Assembly: GCF_014195505.1 (NCBI RefSeq)
Contig: NZ_JACIBV010000003.1
Coordinates: 310,001-374,000 of the forward strand
Source: Nonomuraea dietziae
GTDB taxonomy: Bacteria; Actinomycetota; Actinomycetes; Streptosporangiales; Streptosporangiaceae
Direction of reading: 5' to 3'
DNA: 64,000 nucleotides
Below the pieces are notes generated by a model. The model saw only the letters and a program-made list of their open reading frames with translations, did not search any database and was not told the DNA's origin. Below are positions 26,842 to 35,247 of this stretch, piece by piece (position 1 is the stretch's first letter; each line of letters starts with the position of its first letter). Made by a program: the position numbers and the translations under genes.

Positions 26842-28736
26842 GCCTCATCGAGGACCCCGCCGCACAGATCACTGCCCCACCGGCGAAGCGGAGCCGGTGG
26901 GGCAAGCGGCTTCAGCCCGCCCTGTCGCCCGAGGAACAGGCGCGTGATCTCGCCCGCGCCCGGCTGATCGCTCGGCTGAACCAGATCATGCTGCCGGTGA
27001 CGGGCCGCCCGGACGTCCTGGCCACCATGGTGTGGGGAGCGCCGGACAACACGCCGCCGGCGTGGTACGACCCCGCCACCGCCACGATCACCTTCAACGC
27101 CGATCAGGTGATCCTGAACGACGCTCATCCCGATCAGATCGACCCCACTCACCCCCTGCGCCGCTTCGACCAGCCGGTCCTGATCGGCGTGAGCGCACAC
27201 GAAGGCGGGCACGCGCGCTCGGAGTGGGACCTGAAGGCCATACGCGACCGATCGCCTTCGCCTCGCGTCATGGCGATCGCCACCTACCTGCTGGAGTCGT
27301 GGGCGGAGGCCGGTCAGCTGCGCGCCACCCCCGGCGCCGCCCCATGGCTGCGCACCGCGGCCCGGCACATCCTGCAGTTTCCGCCCACCGACCCGGACGC
27401 CGATGAGGACTATAAGCGTGCCCGCGCGCTGGTCGCCGCCCTTCTCGTCCTGGCCCGCGTCGACGCCGGCGTCCTGCAGCCCGGCGACACTATCGCCGTG
27501 GAAAGCATCGTCGTGGCCACGCTGGGCCAGCCCACCGTGGACGACCTGCGCGCGTTGTGGCAACAGGCTCTGGCGCTGGAGGACGGCGACGTCGAAGGCC
27601 TGTGCGCCATCGCGCAGCGCGTCGCCGACGTCATGGGCTGGCAGGACGAGCCCGACGACCACCCCGCGATGCCGGGCCTCATCTGCCACAGCGGCGGCGC
27701 CGCAACCGGCTGCCAAGGCGGAGGACTGACCGGCGGCAACGGACCTGGCGGCAGCGGCGACAGCCTGTTCGACGCCGTCTCCGATCTGGCTGGGGCGGTC
27801 ACCCAGGACGCCACCGATGAGATCCAGGCCGAGCGTGAGGCCGCCTGGCAGGCCAACCGCCCCAACCCGCACATCCTCGCCGCGCAAGCCGACGAGGCGT
27901 CCGAACGAGCTGCCGCCCGCCAGGCGGCGCAGATCTTCGCTGATCCCATCACGTGTGACAGCAGCGGCCCCTTGCAGTCGCTGCGTGCGCCGACCGCGGC
28001 TGAACAGGCCGCGGCCGCCCACCTGGCAGAGCAGCTGCGGCTGGCCGGACACCGGTCCGCCGCGGTGGCATGGGTTCCCCACGACGCGCCGCCCGGACGC
28101 CTCGACCCGCGTCAGGCGATGGCCGCCGCGGCCCAGCGCTCTCGAGGTCTGCCGGTCACGGCCAAGCCGTTTCAGCGGCGACAACGCACCCGCATCCCGC
28201 AGCCGTTCCTGCGGATGGGGTTCGCCGCCGACGTGTCGGGATCCATGGGCAACACCGCGGACGCGTTGGCCTGCGCGGCGTGGATCTGCGCCCAGGCCGT
28301 ACGTTTAATCGGCGGCCGGACCGCGGCCCTGGCGTGGGGCAGCACCGTCACCCCGCTCATCCGACCAGGCGCCTCACCCAGCCACGTGCCGGTCCTGTCC
28401 ACCCCCGAGGGAACGGTGGTGCTGCCCGAGGCGATCCGCGCCCTGGATGGAGCGCTGTCGCTGTCGGAGTCCGGCAGCGGCGACGCCCGCCTGCTGATCA
28501 TCGCCTCCGACGGCGACTTGGCCGGATCCGACGACGACGACGAAGACCCCGCCGTCATCTCACAGAGCCTGGTCGATCGGCTGCGCCGCCACGGCTGCGC
28601 GGTCCTATGGCTCTGCCTGGACGGCCGCCCCCGCGTCCTGGACGGCGCGGTGCCGGTTGAAGCCCACGACCCGGTCAGCGCCGCCCGCGCGATCGGCCAG
28701 GCCGCCGCCGAGGCCCTCCGGCGGGCCGGCCGGTGA
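26838..28736 (+). CDS. VWA-domain protein with an N-terminal HExxH metallopeptidase-like motif
   Basis: 632 residues. The N-terminal half carries GVSAHEGGHARSEWD (HEGGH, residues 121-125), as in the putative metallopeptidase domain that precedes VWA-like domains in DUF2201-type proteins. The C-terminal VWA domain has an intact MIDAS DVSGSMG (from residue 465), then GGRTAALAWGSTVT and LLIIASDGDLAGSDDDD. A Gly/Ser linker lies at about residues 285-310. Partner of the MoxR ATPase upstream (4 bp overlap). MoxR/VWA pairs activate or insert metals into enzymes; the HExxH hints at a protease or a metal-binding scaffold. Confidence 0.88.
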   Translation: MSLIEDPAAQITAPPAKRSRWGKRLQPALSPEEQARDLARARLIARLNQIMLPVTGRPDVLATMVWGAPDNTPPAWYDPATATITFNADQVILNDAHPDQIDPTHPLRRFDQPVLIGVSAHEGGHARSEWDLKAIRDRSPSPRVMAIATYLLESWAEAGQLRATPGAAPWLRTAARHILQFPPTDPDADEDYKRARALVAALLVLARVDAGVLQPGDTIAVESIVVATLGQPTVDDLRALWQQALALEDGDVEGLCAIAQRVADVMGWQDEPDDHPAMPGLICHSGGAATGCQGGGLTGGNGPGGSGDSLFDAVSDLAGAVTQDATDEIQAEREAAWQANRPNPHILAAQADEASERAAARQAAQIFADPITCDSSGPLQSLRAPTAAEQAAAAHLAEQLRLAGHRSAAVAWVPHDAPPGRLDPRQAMAAAAQRSRGLPVTAKPFQRRQRTRIPQPFLRMGFAADVSGSMGNTADALACAAWICAQAVRLIGGRTAALAWGSTVTPLIRPGASPSHVPVLSTPEGTVVLPEAIRALDGALSLSESGSGDARLLIIASDGDLAGSDDDDEDPAVISQSLVDRLRRHGCAVLWLCLDGRPRVLDGAVPVEAHDPVSAARAIGQAAAEALRRAGR

Positions 28737-28815
28737 CCCACCTCGGGAGCCGTGATGCCGCCTCGTTCCAGCTCGGCGAGGCGGCATCACGGCCTTCACT
28801 CCCAAGGAGCCGCCG

Positions 28816-29886
28816 ATGGCAACCAGCACCTCTGGCATCGCGCCGCTGACCATCGCCCGCTGGTGTGCCGGCAACGGATGGCCGGTTCATCCGCTCGCGC
28901 CCGGCGCCAAGATCCCCGCACGCAACTGCCGCACCTGCCAGGAAACCGCCCACGACCCACGAGAATGCCCCTGCATCCGCCAAGGACGCTGGTGCCACGG
29001 CTTTCACGCCGCCACCACCGACACCGCCCGCATCCAGCAGTGGTGGCGACGCAATCCGCGCTTCGGAGTGGGCGTGGCCTGCGGGACGCCGTCCGGCCTG
29101 ATCGTCATCGACATCGACACCCACGCCGACCTGCTGCCCACGCCGGAGCAGATCCTGCCCGGCCTGATCCCGCCCGCGCACGTCGACCCGGTCGAGGTGG
29201 CCACCGGCTTCGACGCCCTGAACCTGCTGGCCCGCCATCGCCACGCCAACAGCCCCGCACACGACACCTCCACCATGCGGGTGCGCACCCCCTCAGGCGG
29301 CCTGCACGTCTGGTACCAGCTCGACGGCGAGGACCGGTTTGCCTGCTCCACCGGCTCCAGCCCCTCGCGCGGCTCCAGGCCCGTGCGAGCGCTGGCCTGG
29401 CAAGTGGACGTGCGTGCCAGCGGCGGCTACATCATCGCGCCCGGCGTCACCACCCGCGCCGGCCCCTACACCCTGCTCGGCCGGACCCGCCGCCCCGCCG
29501 CCCTGCCGGCCTGGCTGCGTCACGACCTGCTCCGCACCGGACACCGCCCCCGCGACAACCCTCCACCCACCAGTGGCCTTCGCCCGCTACGCGCGGACAC
29601 GCCAGACTCAGCCGGGCTGCTGGCCCTGTCCACCCTCCTGGCCGACGTGGCCGGATGCGCCGCCGCCGCCACCGGCACCGGCTTCGCCGACAAGCTCAAC
29701 CGGGCCGCCTACACCGCCGGCGGCCTCGTCGCCGCCGGACGCCTGCGCCACGACGAAGCCGAACACGCCCTGAGCCAGACCGCCACCCACGCCCGGCCGC
29801 AGCAGAGCCGACGGATCGCGAACATCATCCGCTCCGGCATGAACGCAGGCCTTCGCCACCCGCTTCAGCCCGACCATCACCGCTAG
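28816..29886 (+). CDS. Bifunctional DNA primase/polymerase (prim-pol, AEP superfamily)
   Basis: 356 residues from ATG 28816 (aaggag Shine-Dalgarno). Catalytic pattern: GVACGTPSGLIVIDIDTH (D99, D101), TPSGGLHVWYQLD (H164) and WQVDVRASGGYIIAPG (D199). A Cys/His cluster in the N-terminus (C38, C41, C51, C53, C60) could bind zinc. The C-terminal about 100 residues are helical and primase-C-like. These enzymes make primers and extend them in plasmid and phage replication. No helicase domain is fused, so a host or element helicase is needed. Strong support for a replicative role of the cluster. Confidence 0.9.
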   Translation: MATSTSGIAPLTIARWCAGNGWPVHPLAPGAKIPARNCRTCQETAHDPRECPCIRQGRWCHGFHAATTDTARIQQWWRRNPRFGVGVACGTPSGLIVIDIDTHADLLPTPEQILPGLIPPAHVDPVEVATGFDALNLLARHRHANSPAHDTSTMRVRTPSGGLHVWYQLDGEDRFACSTGSSPSRGSRPVRALAWQVDVRASGGYIIAPGVTTRAGPYTLLGRTRRPAALPAWLRHDLLRTGHRPRDNPPPTSGLRPLRADTPDSAGLLALSTLLADVAGCAAAATGTGFADKLNRAAYTAGGLVAAGRLRHDEAEHALSQTATHARPQQSRRIANIIRSGMNAGLRHPLQPDHHR

Positions 29887-29988
29887 AACGCGCGGACGGC
29901 GGACACCTCCCTCACCGGCCGCAGCCCGGACCCAACAGCCAGCCGGCCCGAACCGCAGCCCGGCCCACCCGGCCTGCGCCGCCTTGCC

Positions 29989-30017
29989 AACCCCCGCACG
30001 CCAGGCGTGCAGGGGTT
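29989..30017 (+). terminator. Inverted repeat before the small gene at 30040
   Basis: AACCCCcGCACGCC pairs with GGCGTGCaGGGGTT around a 1 nt centre. It lies after the prim-pol stop and just before the next Shine-Dalgarno; a terminator or a translational regulator. Confidence 0.5.
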
Positions 30018-30039
30018 GCGCGACAACCAGGAGACGACC

Positions 30040-30225
30040 ATGTCCATCCCCCCTGAAATCACCGCCGAGGAGGTCCTCGCCATCGCCACCACGCTGTCGC
30101 GCCTCACCGACGCCGACGTCGACACCTCCCCTCTGGCAAGACTCGACGAGATATCCGAGGACGAAGCCGTCAAGGTGATCGACGACATCTTCTGCGAGAT
30201 CCTCTACGACGGATTGGACGGATGA
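30040..30225 (+). CDS. Small acidic hypothetical protein
   Basis: 61 residues from ATG 30040 (aggaga Shine-Dalgarno): ITAEEVLAIATTLSRLTDAD, ISEDEAVKVIDDIFCEILYD. Helical and very acidic, with a stop overlapping the next ATG (30222). No family recognised; it may be a partner of the 30222 product. Confidence 0.55.
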   Translation: MSIPPEITAEEVLAIATTLSRLTDADVDTSPLARLDEISEDEAVKVIDDIFCEILYDGLDG

Positions 30226-30833
30226 GCCGCCGCGCCCCCCGCCGCCTGGCCAGCCGCTCGACGCAGGACAGCCTGATCACGCCAGACGAGCCAACCGGCC
30301 TGGCCACTGACGCCGCCCGGGGAACGCTGACCCACCCCGACCGAACCGGCCGACAGGCCATGCGCGAGGCAGGCGTTCACTACCTCAACCTCAGCCGGGG
30401 CCAGCTGTGCGCCGGGCACGTGCCCAATCCCCACTTCCTGCGGCTGCAATCCACCTGGTGCGAGCAGAAACGCTGGGCCGACATCCTATGGACGCTCGGC
30501 CCCGACTTCTACATCAACTTCGCGCGCGGTCCGGTGACCGTCCACGACGTGAGCGAGCGGCCCCGCACCACCCGAGCCTGCTGGCAGGGGCTGGCGTGGG
30601 TGCGCTTCGCCTGCGAACGACTGTGGGAAGGCCCCGAACACCCGGCCATCGGCCGCAACGGCCAGGACATGACGCCGTAGTTCACCGGGGAACTCGGCCG
30701 CCTCGACGACCGCGTCAGAACCTTCGTCCGCTACTTCCGCAGCCACTACCAGGGCCGGCCGCTGAGCCTCGACGTCTGCTCCGGCCTATCCACGCAGACG
30801 GCCGACGGCCCCGCCCTCCTCGCGCAGCACTGA
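30222..30833 (+). CDS. Hypothetical protein with an in-frame amber codon
   Basis: The frame opens at ATG 30222 and reaches TAG at 30678-30680 after 152 residues (GVHYLNLSRGQLCAGHVPNP, ADILWTLGPDFYINFARG, RACWQGLAWVRFACERLWEG). It continues in the same frame with equally coding-like sequence (LGRLDDRVRTFVRYFRSHYQ) to TGA 30831-30833, 203 residues in all if read through. A nonsense mutation or a base-call error is the simplest reading. Family not recognised; the small acidic gene upstream overlaps by 4 bp. Confidence 0.55.
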
Positions 30834-30950
30834 TCAGCGGGCCATCCGACACTCCTCGGATCCATCTCGTTCCGTGCGCGATACCGCGCTCGGCTTGCGG
30901 CGCTTCGCCGACCTGAGCCCCCCCTCCACGGTCACCGGAATGGAGACCTT

Positions 30951-31564
30951 GTGCATTCGACCACTACGTCCGTCCTGACCAGCTCAACCAACGAACTGAT
31001 CTACACCGTAAAGAAGCCGGTCTCCGGCAAGCCGGCCCTTATCCGGCGAGACCGATTCCACGCCTGCCTCCTGCCGGGCCGGCTCCACCTCACCTACACT
31101 TCCAGCCCACCGGGGCCTGGGCGGCCACCTGGCGGGTTACCGGTGAGGCGGCCACCTCCAAAGGCATCGGGCTGAACCACCAGGCCACCCAGATGAGCAC
31201 CGACCTCCCCCAGGACGAATGGCCGGACTGGATCATCGCTGAGATCGCCACCTACCGGCCCCCGACTCTGCCGGAGGCTTCCGCACTCGCCGTCCTCGGA
31301 CCGCTACGTCCCCTCCTGCTGCCTCAGACCCTCCTGGAAGGCGTCATCGCCGGACTGCGCGCTGCCGTGGCGGAGTACCGCGATCGCAGCGGATGCCCCG
31401 ACTGCCGCCGCACCGGCGAGATCTGCCCAGAGCACTTCGCCGACGAGCAGCGTGCTGCCGCTTGGGCGGCCGCCGAACACCTCCTCGCCGCAACCACGCG
31501 GCCCGAGACGGGCCCGGATCAGCCTCCTCTCCCGATCCGGGCGGCCCAACCGACCCCGTCCTGA
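30951..31564 (+). CDS. Hypothetical protein, frameshifted near 31098
   Basis: Starts at GTG 30951 (ggaga Shine-Dalgarno) with SSTNELIYTVKKPVSGKPAL and RLHLTYT. Loss of one base near 31098 shifts the frame to FQPTGAWAATWRVTGEAATS, which runs without a stop into MSTDLPQDEWPDWIIAEIA and ends at 31564 (QPTPS). The total length is consistent with a single 204-residue protein. The alternative is two genes with a second start at ATG 31193, but that ATG has no Shine-Dalgarno. A CPDC...CPEH motif near the C-terminus may bind zinc. Function unknown. Confidence 0.5.
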
Positions 31565-31575
31565 GCGAGCCGAGG
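31551..31575. repeat. 25 bp direct repeat, copy 1
   Basis: The 25 bases starting CGACCCCGTCCTGAGCGAGC recur exactly at 33243-33267, with weaker similarity for about 25 more bases (ACTCC ... AACCTCGAC). Both copies encode the terminal PTPS-stop of a small gene. Confidence 0.75.
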
Positions 31576-31757
31576 CACTCCCAGCCAACAACCTCGACCC
31601 CACACCATCGTGACGGCCCGCAACCGCACTGTCCGGCTGCCCGGCCTCGAAGACGACCCCGGGATCCTCCAGCAGGGACCGGCCGCCTTGCATCGTTGCG
31701 GCCCCGCTCCCTCCCGGGGTCGCCACCCCCTGACACCCGACCAATGAAGGAAGAAGC

Positions 31758-32081
31758 ATGCCCACGACCACCGTGGAACCCGGCGTCTACACCAAGGACG
31801 GCCAGGTATACGAAGTGAAGCAGAGCCGCCGCTTCGCCGGTTCGCTCACCATCAAGAGGCTGGAGGTGTCGCGCGGCAAGCTGCGCCGCCGCCCCTCCCC
31901 CATTCGCGTTGAGGATCTGTCCTCATCCGACGCGATCAGCGAGGAGCAGGCCGCCGCGTTCGGTCACGAGCACGGCATCTGCGCCTGCTGTGGGCGGGCG
32001 CTGAGTGACCCCGAGTCCGTCGCGAAGGGCATCGGGCCCGTGTGCCTGGCCAACCTGCGCAGGATGCGAGGCGCGCGATGA
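31758..32081 (+). CDS. DUF6011-type zinc-ribbon protein
   Basis: 107 residues from ATG 31758 (gaaggaagaagc Shine-Dalgarno). The C-terminal motif GICACCGRALSDPESVAKGI, then GPVCLANL, is the CxxCGRxLxDPxSxxxGiGPxC signature of DUF6011 domains, frequent in actinobacterial phages and plasmids and thought to bind one zinc. The N-terminal half (VYTKDGQVYEVKQSRRFAGS) looks like a small beta domain. The stop overlaps the next ATG. Biochemical role unknown. Confidence 0.7.
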   Translation: MPTTTVEPGVYTKDGQVYEVKQSRRFAGSLTIKRLEVSRGKLRRRPSPIRVEDLSSSDAISEEQAAAFGHEHGICACCGRALSDPESVAKGIGPVCLANLRRMRGAR

Positions 32082-32694
32082 TCCCCGGTGAGGTCAAGGT
32101 CGGAGACCTCGTTGGTTATCTGCTCAGCCCCAGCATTCGCGGCGTGCCGTCCAGGTCGAGGTCACGAAGATCGAGCCCGCGCAGCACGGCCTGCCGTGGC
32201 TCACGGTTGCCCTCACCAGTCACTCGCTCAATCCGATCGGCCGGGGCTACAAGGTCGGCGCCGAGTTCCGCACCGTCAACGATCGCGGGTCTGAACTGGT
32301 GCCGTGGCGCGAGCCCCACGAGGTGGCATTGCCGCGCTACGACGTGGCCGCCAAGGGCCGAATCGGGGTGACCCTCCCGGCCGACCACCCCTACACCCAC
32401 CTCGCCAATCACACGCTGACCCTGGAGAACGTGCCGAGGTCGCGACTGACTGCCGTGTGCGAGGTGCTCAACGAGGTGGTGCGCGCCGGCTTCGAGTCGT
32501 ACGCGGAGGCCCATCACCACCGCACCTACACCTTCAGCCAGAGCACCGGCGAGGTGGCGTGGCGATTCACTCGCGACATCGACCCCGACTGGCCGGCGCC
32601 GACCGTGCTTCTCGGCGGGCTTCGGCCGAAGTACACGGCTCGCCTGATCGCAGAGGAATGCACGCGAGCCTTCGACCTGGGAGCGGTGTCATGA
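32078..32694 (+). CDS. Hypothetical protein, frameshifted near 32142
   Basis: ATG 32078 overlaps the DUF6011 stop and reads MIPGEVKVGDLVGYLLSPS. One base is missing near 32142, after which the frame gives QVEVTKIEPAQHGLPWLTVA, GYKVGAEFRTVND, and then PYTHLANHTLTLENVPRSRL, ending at 32694. Corrected length 205 residues. The stop overlaps the ATG of the following gene. No family recognised; intact ATGA overlaps on both sides argue that it is a live gene with a sequencing indel. Confidence 0.55.
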
Positions 32695-32975
32695 CCCTGA
32701 TCGCCATCGACCCCGAATGGCTGGCACAGGCCCAGCGCGCCCACCATCTGCTCACCCAGCGGCAGCATGTGATCACCAACGCGCTCCGGCGCCACGCCGA
32801 GGCCATGTCCGAGGCGGCGGAAGCCGCGCGCGCCAGCCACGCAACAGGAGCGGACACATCCCTGATCAGCAACCAGGGGTTCGCCCAAGCGGCCAGCATG
32901 CTCGCAGACACCGCCCAGGCGGAACGCGAAACGGCCGACGAGATCGACGACTGGATGGCTGCAGGCGCTCCATGA
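32691..32975 (+). CDS. Small helical hypothetical protein
   Basis: 94 residues from ATG 32691 (4 bp overlap with the gene before). Almost wholly helical: EWLAQAQRAHHLLTQRQHVI, HAEAMSEAAEAARASHATGA, SMLADTAQAERETADEIDDW. Shape is that of a small structural or regulatory partner. Function unknown. Confidence 0.55.
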   Translation: MTLIAIDPEWLAQAQRAHHLLTQRQHVITNALRRHAEAMSEAAEAARASHATGADTSLISNQGFAQAASMLADTAQAERETADEIDDWMAAGAP

Positions 32976-33058
32976 GCTTCCCCGGCCACCGCTTCGCCCA
33001 CGACCTGACGGCATGACACCGGGCCCCGACCTCCTCCCCGGGAAGAGGTCACCACCCC

Positions 33059-33256
33059 ATGAACGCTCTCGGCCACTGGCCCGCCGCCGAGGCCATCCCC
33101 GTCGTGGTCGCCGCCCCACCCCACGCTCGCGCTAGACAACCTGGCCACGCGCCAATCCCCCGAGGAGGAGAACCGGCGGCGGCTCGCCGTACGGCACCAG
33201 GCCACATGGCAGGCCCTCGCTCACACCCCCGAGGGGTCCAGCCGACCCCGTCCTGA
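33059..33256 (+). CDS. Possible small gene, frame uncertain
   Basis: ATG 33059 begins MNALGHWPAAEAIPVVVAAP. The most protein-like middle part is in another frame (LALDNLATRQSPEEENRRRL, ATWQALAHTPEG), and the end QPTPS-stop returns to the first frame and lies in the 25 bp repeat shared with 31551. Two compensating indels would give one small protein of about 65 residues; otherwise it is a decayed gene. The rest of 32976-33449 shows no gene. Confidence 0.3.
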   Translation: MNALGHWPAAEAIPVVVAAPPHARARQPGHAPIPRGGEPAAARRTAPGHMAGPRSHPRGVQPTPS

Positions 33257-33267
33257 GCGAGCCGAGG
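33243..33267. repeat. 25 bp direct repeat, copy 2
   Basis: Exact copy of 31551-31575, also ending a small reading frame with PTPS-stop, 1.7 kb downstream in the same orientation. Confidence 0.75.
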
Positions 33268-33449
33268 GACTCCACACCAAGAACCTCGACCGAAGCAGTG
33301 GCAAGCACACCGCGCCCCCAACCTCCGCCGCACCCCGCACCCGCGCCCCCGCAGGCAGGCCAGGTGCCCTGCGGGCTGCGGCGGCTTCGCACCGCACCGC
33401 CCTTGCGTGCCCCGTGCGCTCTCTCCGCGGCTACGACTGCGAGGAACCC

Positions 33450-34616
33450 ATGAAGATCGTTTTGTCCTACGGGCTCGGCGCCGACAGCACCGCCATCCTG
33501 CTGCGATGGCTGACCGAGCCCGAGACCCGCGGATTCTCTCTGGACGACCTGATCGTCATCACCGCGCAAACCGGTGACGAGCACGTCGATACGGCCATCC
33601 TGGTCGAACAGCACATCTACCCGCTGCTGGCCGAGCACCGCATCCGGACCGTGCAGGTCGCCCGCGGCGGCCGATACGAACGCGACGGCATCGTCGTCCT
33701 GGACGACACCCGCGAGCCGATCCTGTGCCTGACCTCCGGTGGACCGTACACCCTGGCCGATGAGATGGAGCAGAACGCGACCGTTCCGCAATCGGGCAAC
33801 CGCGCTCACTCGATCAAGTTCAAGGGCTGGGTCATCGACCAGTGGATCGCGGCCAACCTCGGCACGGACGAACCGTTCGTGCACGTCATGGGCTACGAAG
33901 CCGACGAGCTGGATCGTATCCAAGGCGACAGCGACAAAGGCCTGCCCAATCGCCTGCCGACCTATCCTCTTCTGTCCTGGTCCTGGGACCGCGATGCGTG
34001 CGAAGCGTTCATCCTGTCCGTGCTTGGTGTGCGCTGGGCCAAGAGCTGCTGCGTCCGCTGCCCTTTCGGATACGCGCAGGGCAGCCGGGACCGTACGGTG
34101 CTGCGGCTGCAGCGCAATCCGCACCAGGCGGTCGGCGCGCTCGTCATGGAGTACCTGGCGGTGGCGGTCAACCCGCGCCAGGGCCTCCTGGCCGGCAAAC
34201 AGCTCTACCACCTGCTCGCTTCCACACCAGGCTCACAGGACCTGCTGGCCATGTTCGAAGACCGCCTCGATGAGCTGCCGTGGGCGATCTACGAGGTCAG
34301 ACGCGCCTTCTCCGCCAAACGCGGGGACGCGATGGCGCGGGGCACCACCCGCCGCTCTCTGCGGCGGCTCGTCACCGGCACCCGGGCTGAGATGGTGGCC
34401 GAGATCGCACGAGCTGCGCACCTGCTCGGCCGCCGTCTCGACAGCGACGGTAGGCACTACCGCGTGTGGGCCCGCGAGCGGAACCTGCTGTTCCCGTGCG
34501 TCGAGCAGGCGCTGGTCGCGGCACCGGCGCTGGCCCATGACAAGACGCACCCCACCTTCGACAAGGCCTGGCAAGCCGGCCTGCTCGGACCCCGTCAGCT
34601 CGCGCTGGCGCTCTGA
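33450..34616 (+). CDS. PAPS-reductase-like (adenine nucleotide alpha-hydrolase fold) protein
   Basis: 388 residues from ATG 33450 (gaggaa Shine-Dalgarno), preferred to GTG 33414. The N-terminal PP-loop IVLSYGLGADSTAILLRWL is the ATP pyrophosphatase motif; ITAQTGDEHVDT, GRYERDGIVVLDD and SIKFKGWVIDQW follow as in phage and plasmid PAPS-reductase family proteins. WAKSCCVRCPFGYAQ (about residues 196-210) supplies Cys for a possible cluster. Family members include CysH, DndC-type phosphorothioation enzymes and many uncharacterised phage proteins. No dnd or queuosine genes are adjacent. ATP use is well supported, the substrate is unknown. Confidence 0.8.
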   Translation: MKIVLSYGLGADSTAILLRWLTEPETRGFSLDDLIVITAQTGDEHVDTAILVEQHIYPLLAEHRIRTVQVARGGRYERDGIVVLDDTREPILCLTSGGPYTLADEMEQNATVPQSGNRAHSIKFKGWVIDQWIAANLGTDEPFVHVMGYEADELDRIQGDSDKGLPNRLPTYPLLSWSWDRDACEAFILSVLGVRWAKSCCVRCPFGYAQGSRDRTVLRLQRNPHQAVGALVMEYLAVAVNPRQGLLAGKQLYHLLASTPGSQDLLAMFEDRLDELPWAIYEVRRAFSAKRGDAMARGTTRRSLRRLVTGTRAEMVAEIARAAHLLGRRLDSDGRHYRVWARERNLLFPCVEQALVAAPALAHDKTHPTFDKAWQAGLLGPRQLALAL

Positions 34617-34694
34617 ACGCACGCGCGAGAGCCGCTACTCGGCTCCGCCGGCGGACGGTCCGAGCAGCAGCAGGACCGCCATGGCGGAAGGTGA

Positions 34695-35120
34695 CTACCA
34701 GGTCCTCCCCGCGGCGGCCGGTGTCTCCTCGGAGGCCGACGGCGACGGCGACAGCGCATGCCCAGCCGATGAGTGCGCGGTGCTGCCCGGCGACGAAGCC
34801 GACGTCGTCGGTTCGCCAGACGGCTGGGCAGGTGAGCGGCGAGCTCGGCCCGCTCGCCGTCCTCGCGAGGGCGCGGGAGCGGAAAGGTCTACCTCCTGCC
34901 GGATGCCCAGCGCGCGCAGATCCGCCTCGCTCCATCCCCGCTTGGTCGCTCTGGCGTAGCACTCTTCACGGGCGCGCGCTGTCTCGGCCAGCTTCCCCGC
35001 CAGTTCGGCGACCTTGCTGTCCAAGGTGTCGAGCTCGAGGAGAACGTCGATCCGGCCTTCCAGCATGGAACGGGCCCGGCCTTCAAGATCCGACTCTCTG
35101 ACTTGCTTGCTGACTTCCAT
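34695..35120 (-). CDS. Minus-strand coiled-coil hypothetical protein
   Basis: 141 residues, ATG at 35120 on the minus strand, the only clear minus-strand gene of the core. It opens MEVSKQVRESDLEGRARSML, has a coiled-coil (IDVLLELDTLDSKVAELAGK, LAETARAREECYARATKRGW), then SEADLRALGIR and a basic, disordered tail. The RGWSEADLRALG end is a pattern seen in small actinobacterial accessory-element proteins. It is divergent from the 35248 gene, with a shared promoter space of 127 bases. Function unknown. Confidence 0.55.
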   Translation of the reverse strand: MEVSKQVRESDLEGRARSMLEGRIDVLLELDTLDSKVAELAGKLAETARAREECYARATKRGWSEADLRALGIRQEVDLSAPAPSRGRRAGRARRSPAQPSGEPTTSASSPGSTAHSSAGHALSPSPSASEETPAAAGRTW

Positions 35121-35247
35121 AAAAGATCACGGTAAGGCGCGCGTGGGCGGGAGGGAAGACCTTTCGGTTTCTCCCGACATTCCCGGCTTGCTTCCGCCTC
35201 TGACGGTTGGGCCAGGGACCCTGCCCCGGATCCAGAAAAGGAGCATC

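Noticed and set aside
26793..28184. 463-codon minus-strand frame across the VWA gene
   Set aside because: Shadow of the VWA reading frame, which has clear MIDAS and HExxH motifs.
33132..34211. 359-codon minus-strand frame over the PAPS-reductase-like gene
   Set aside because: Antisense shadow of a gene with a clear PP-loop.
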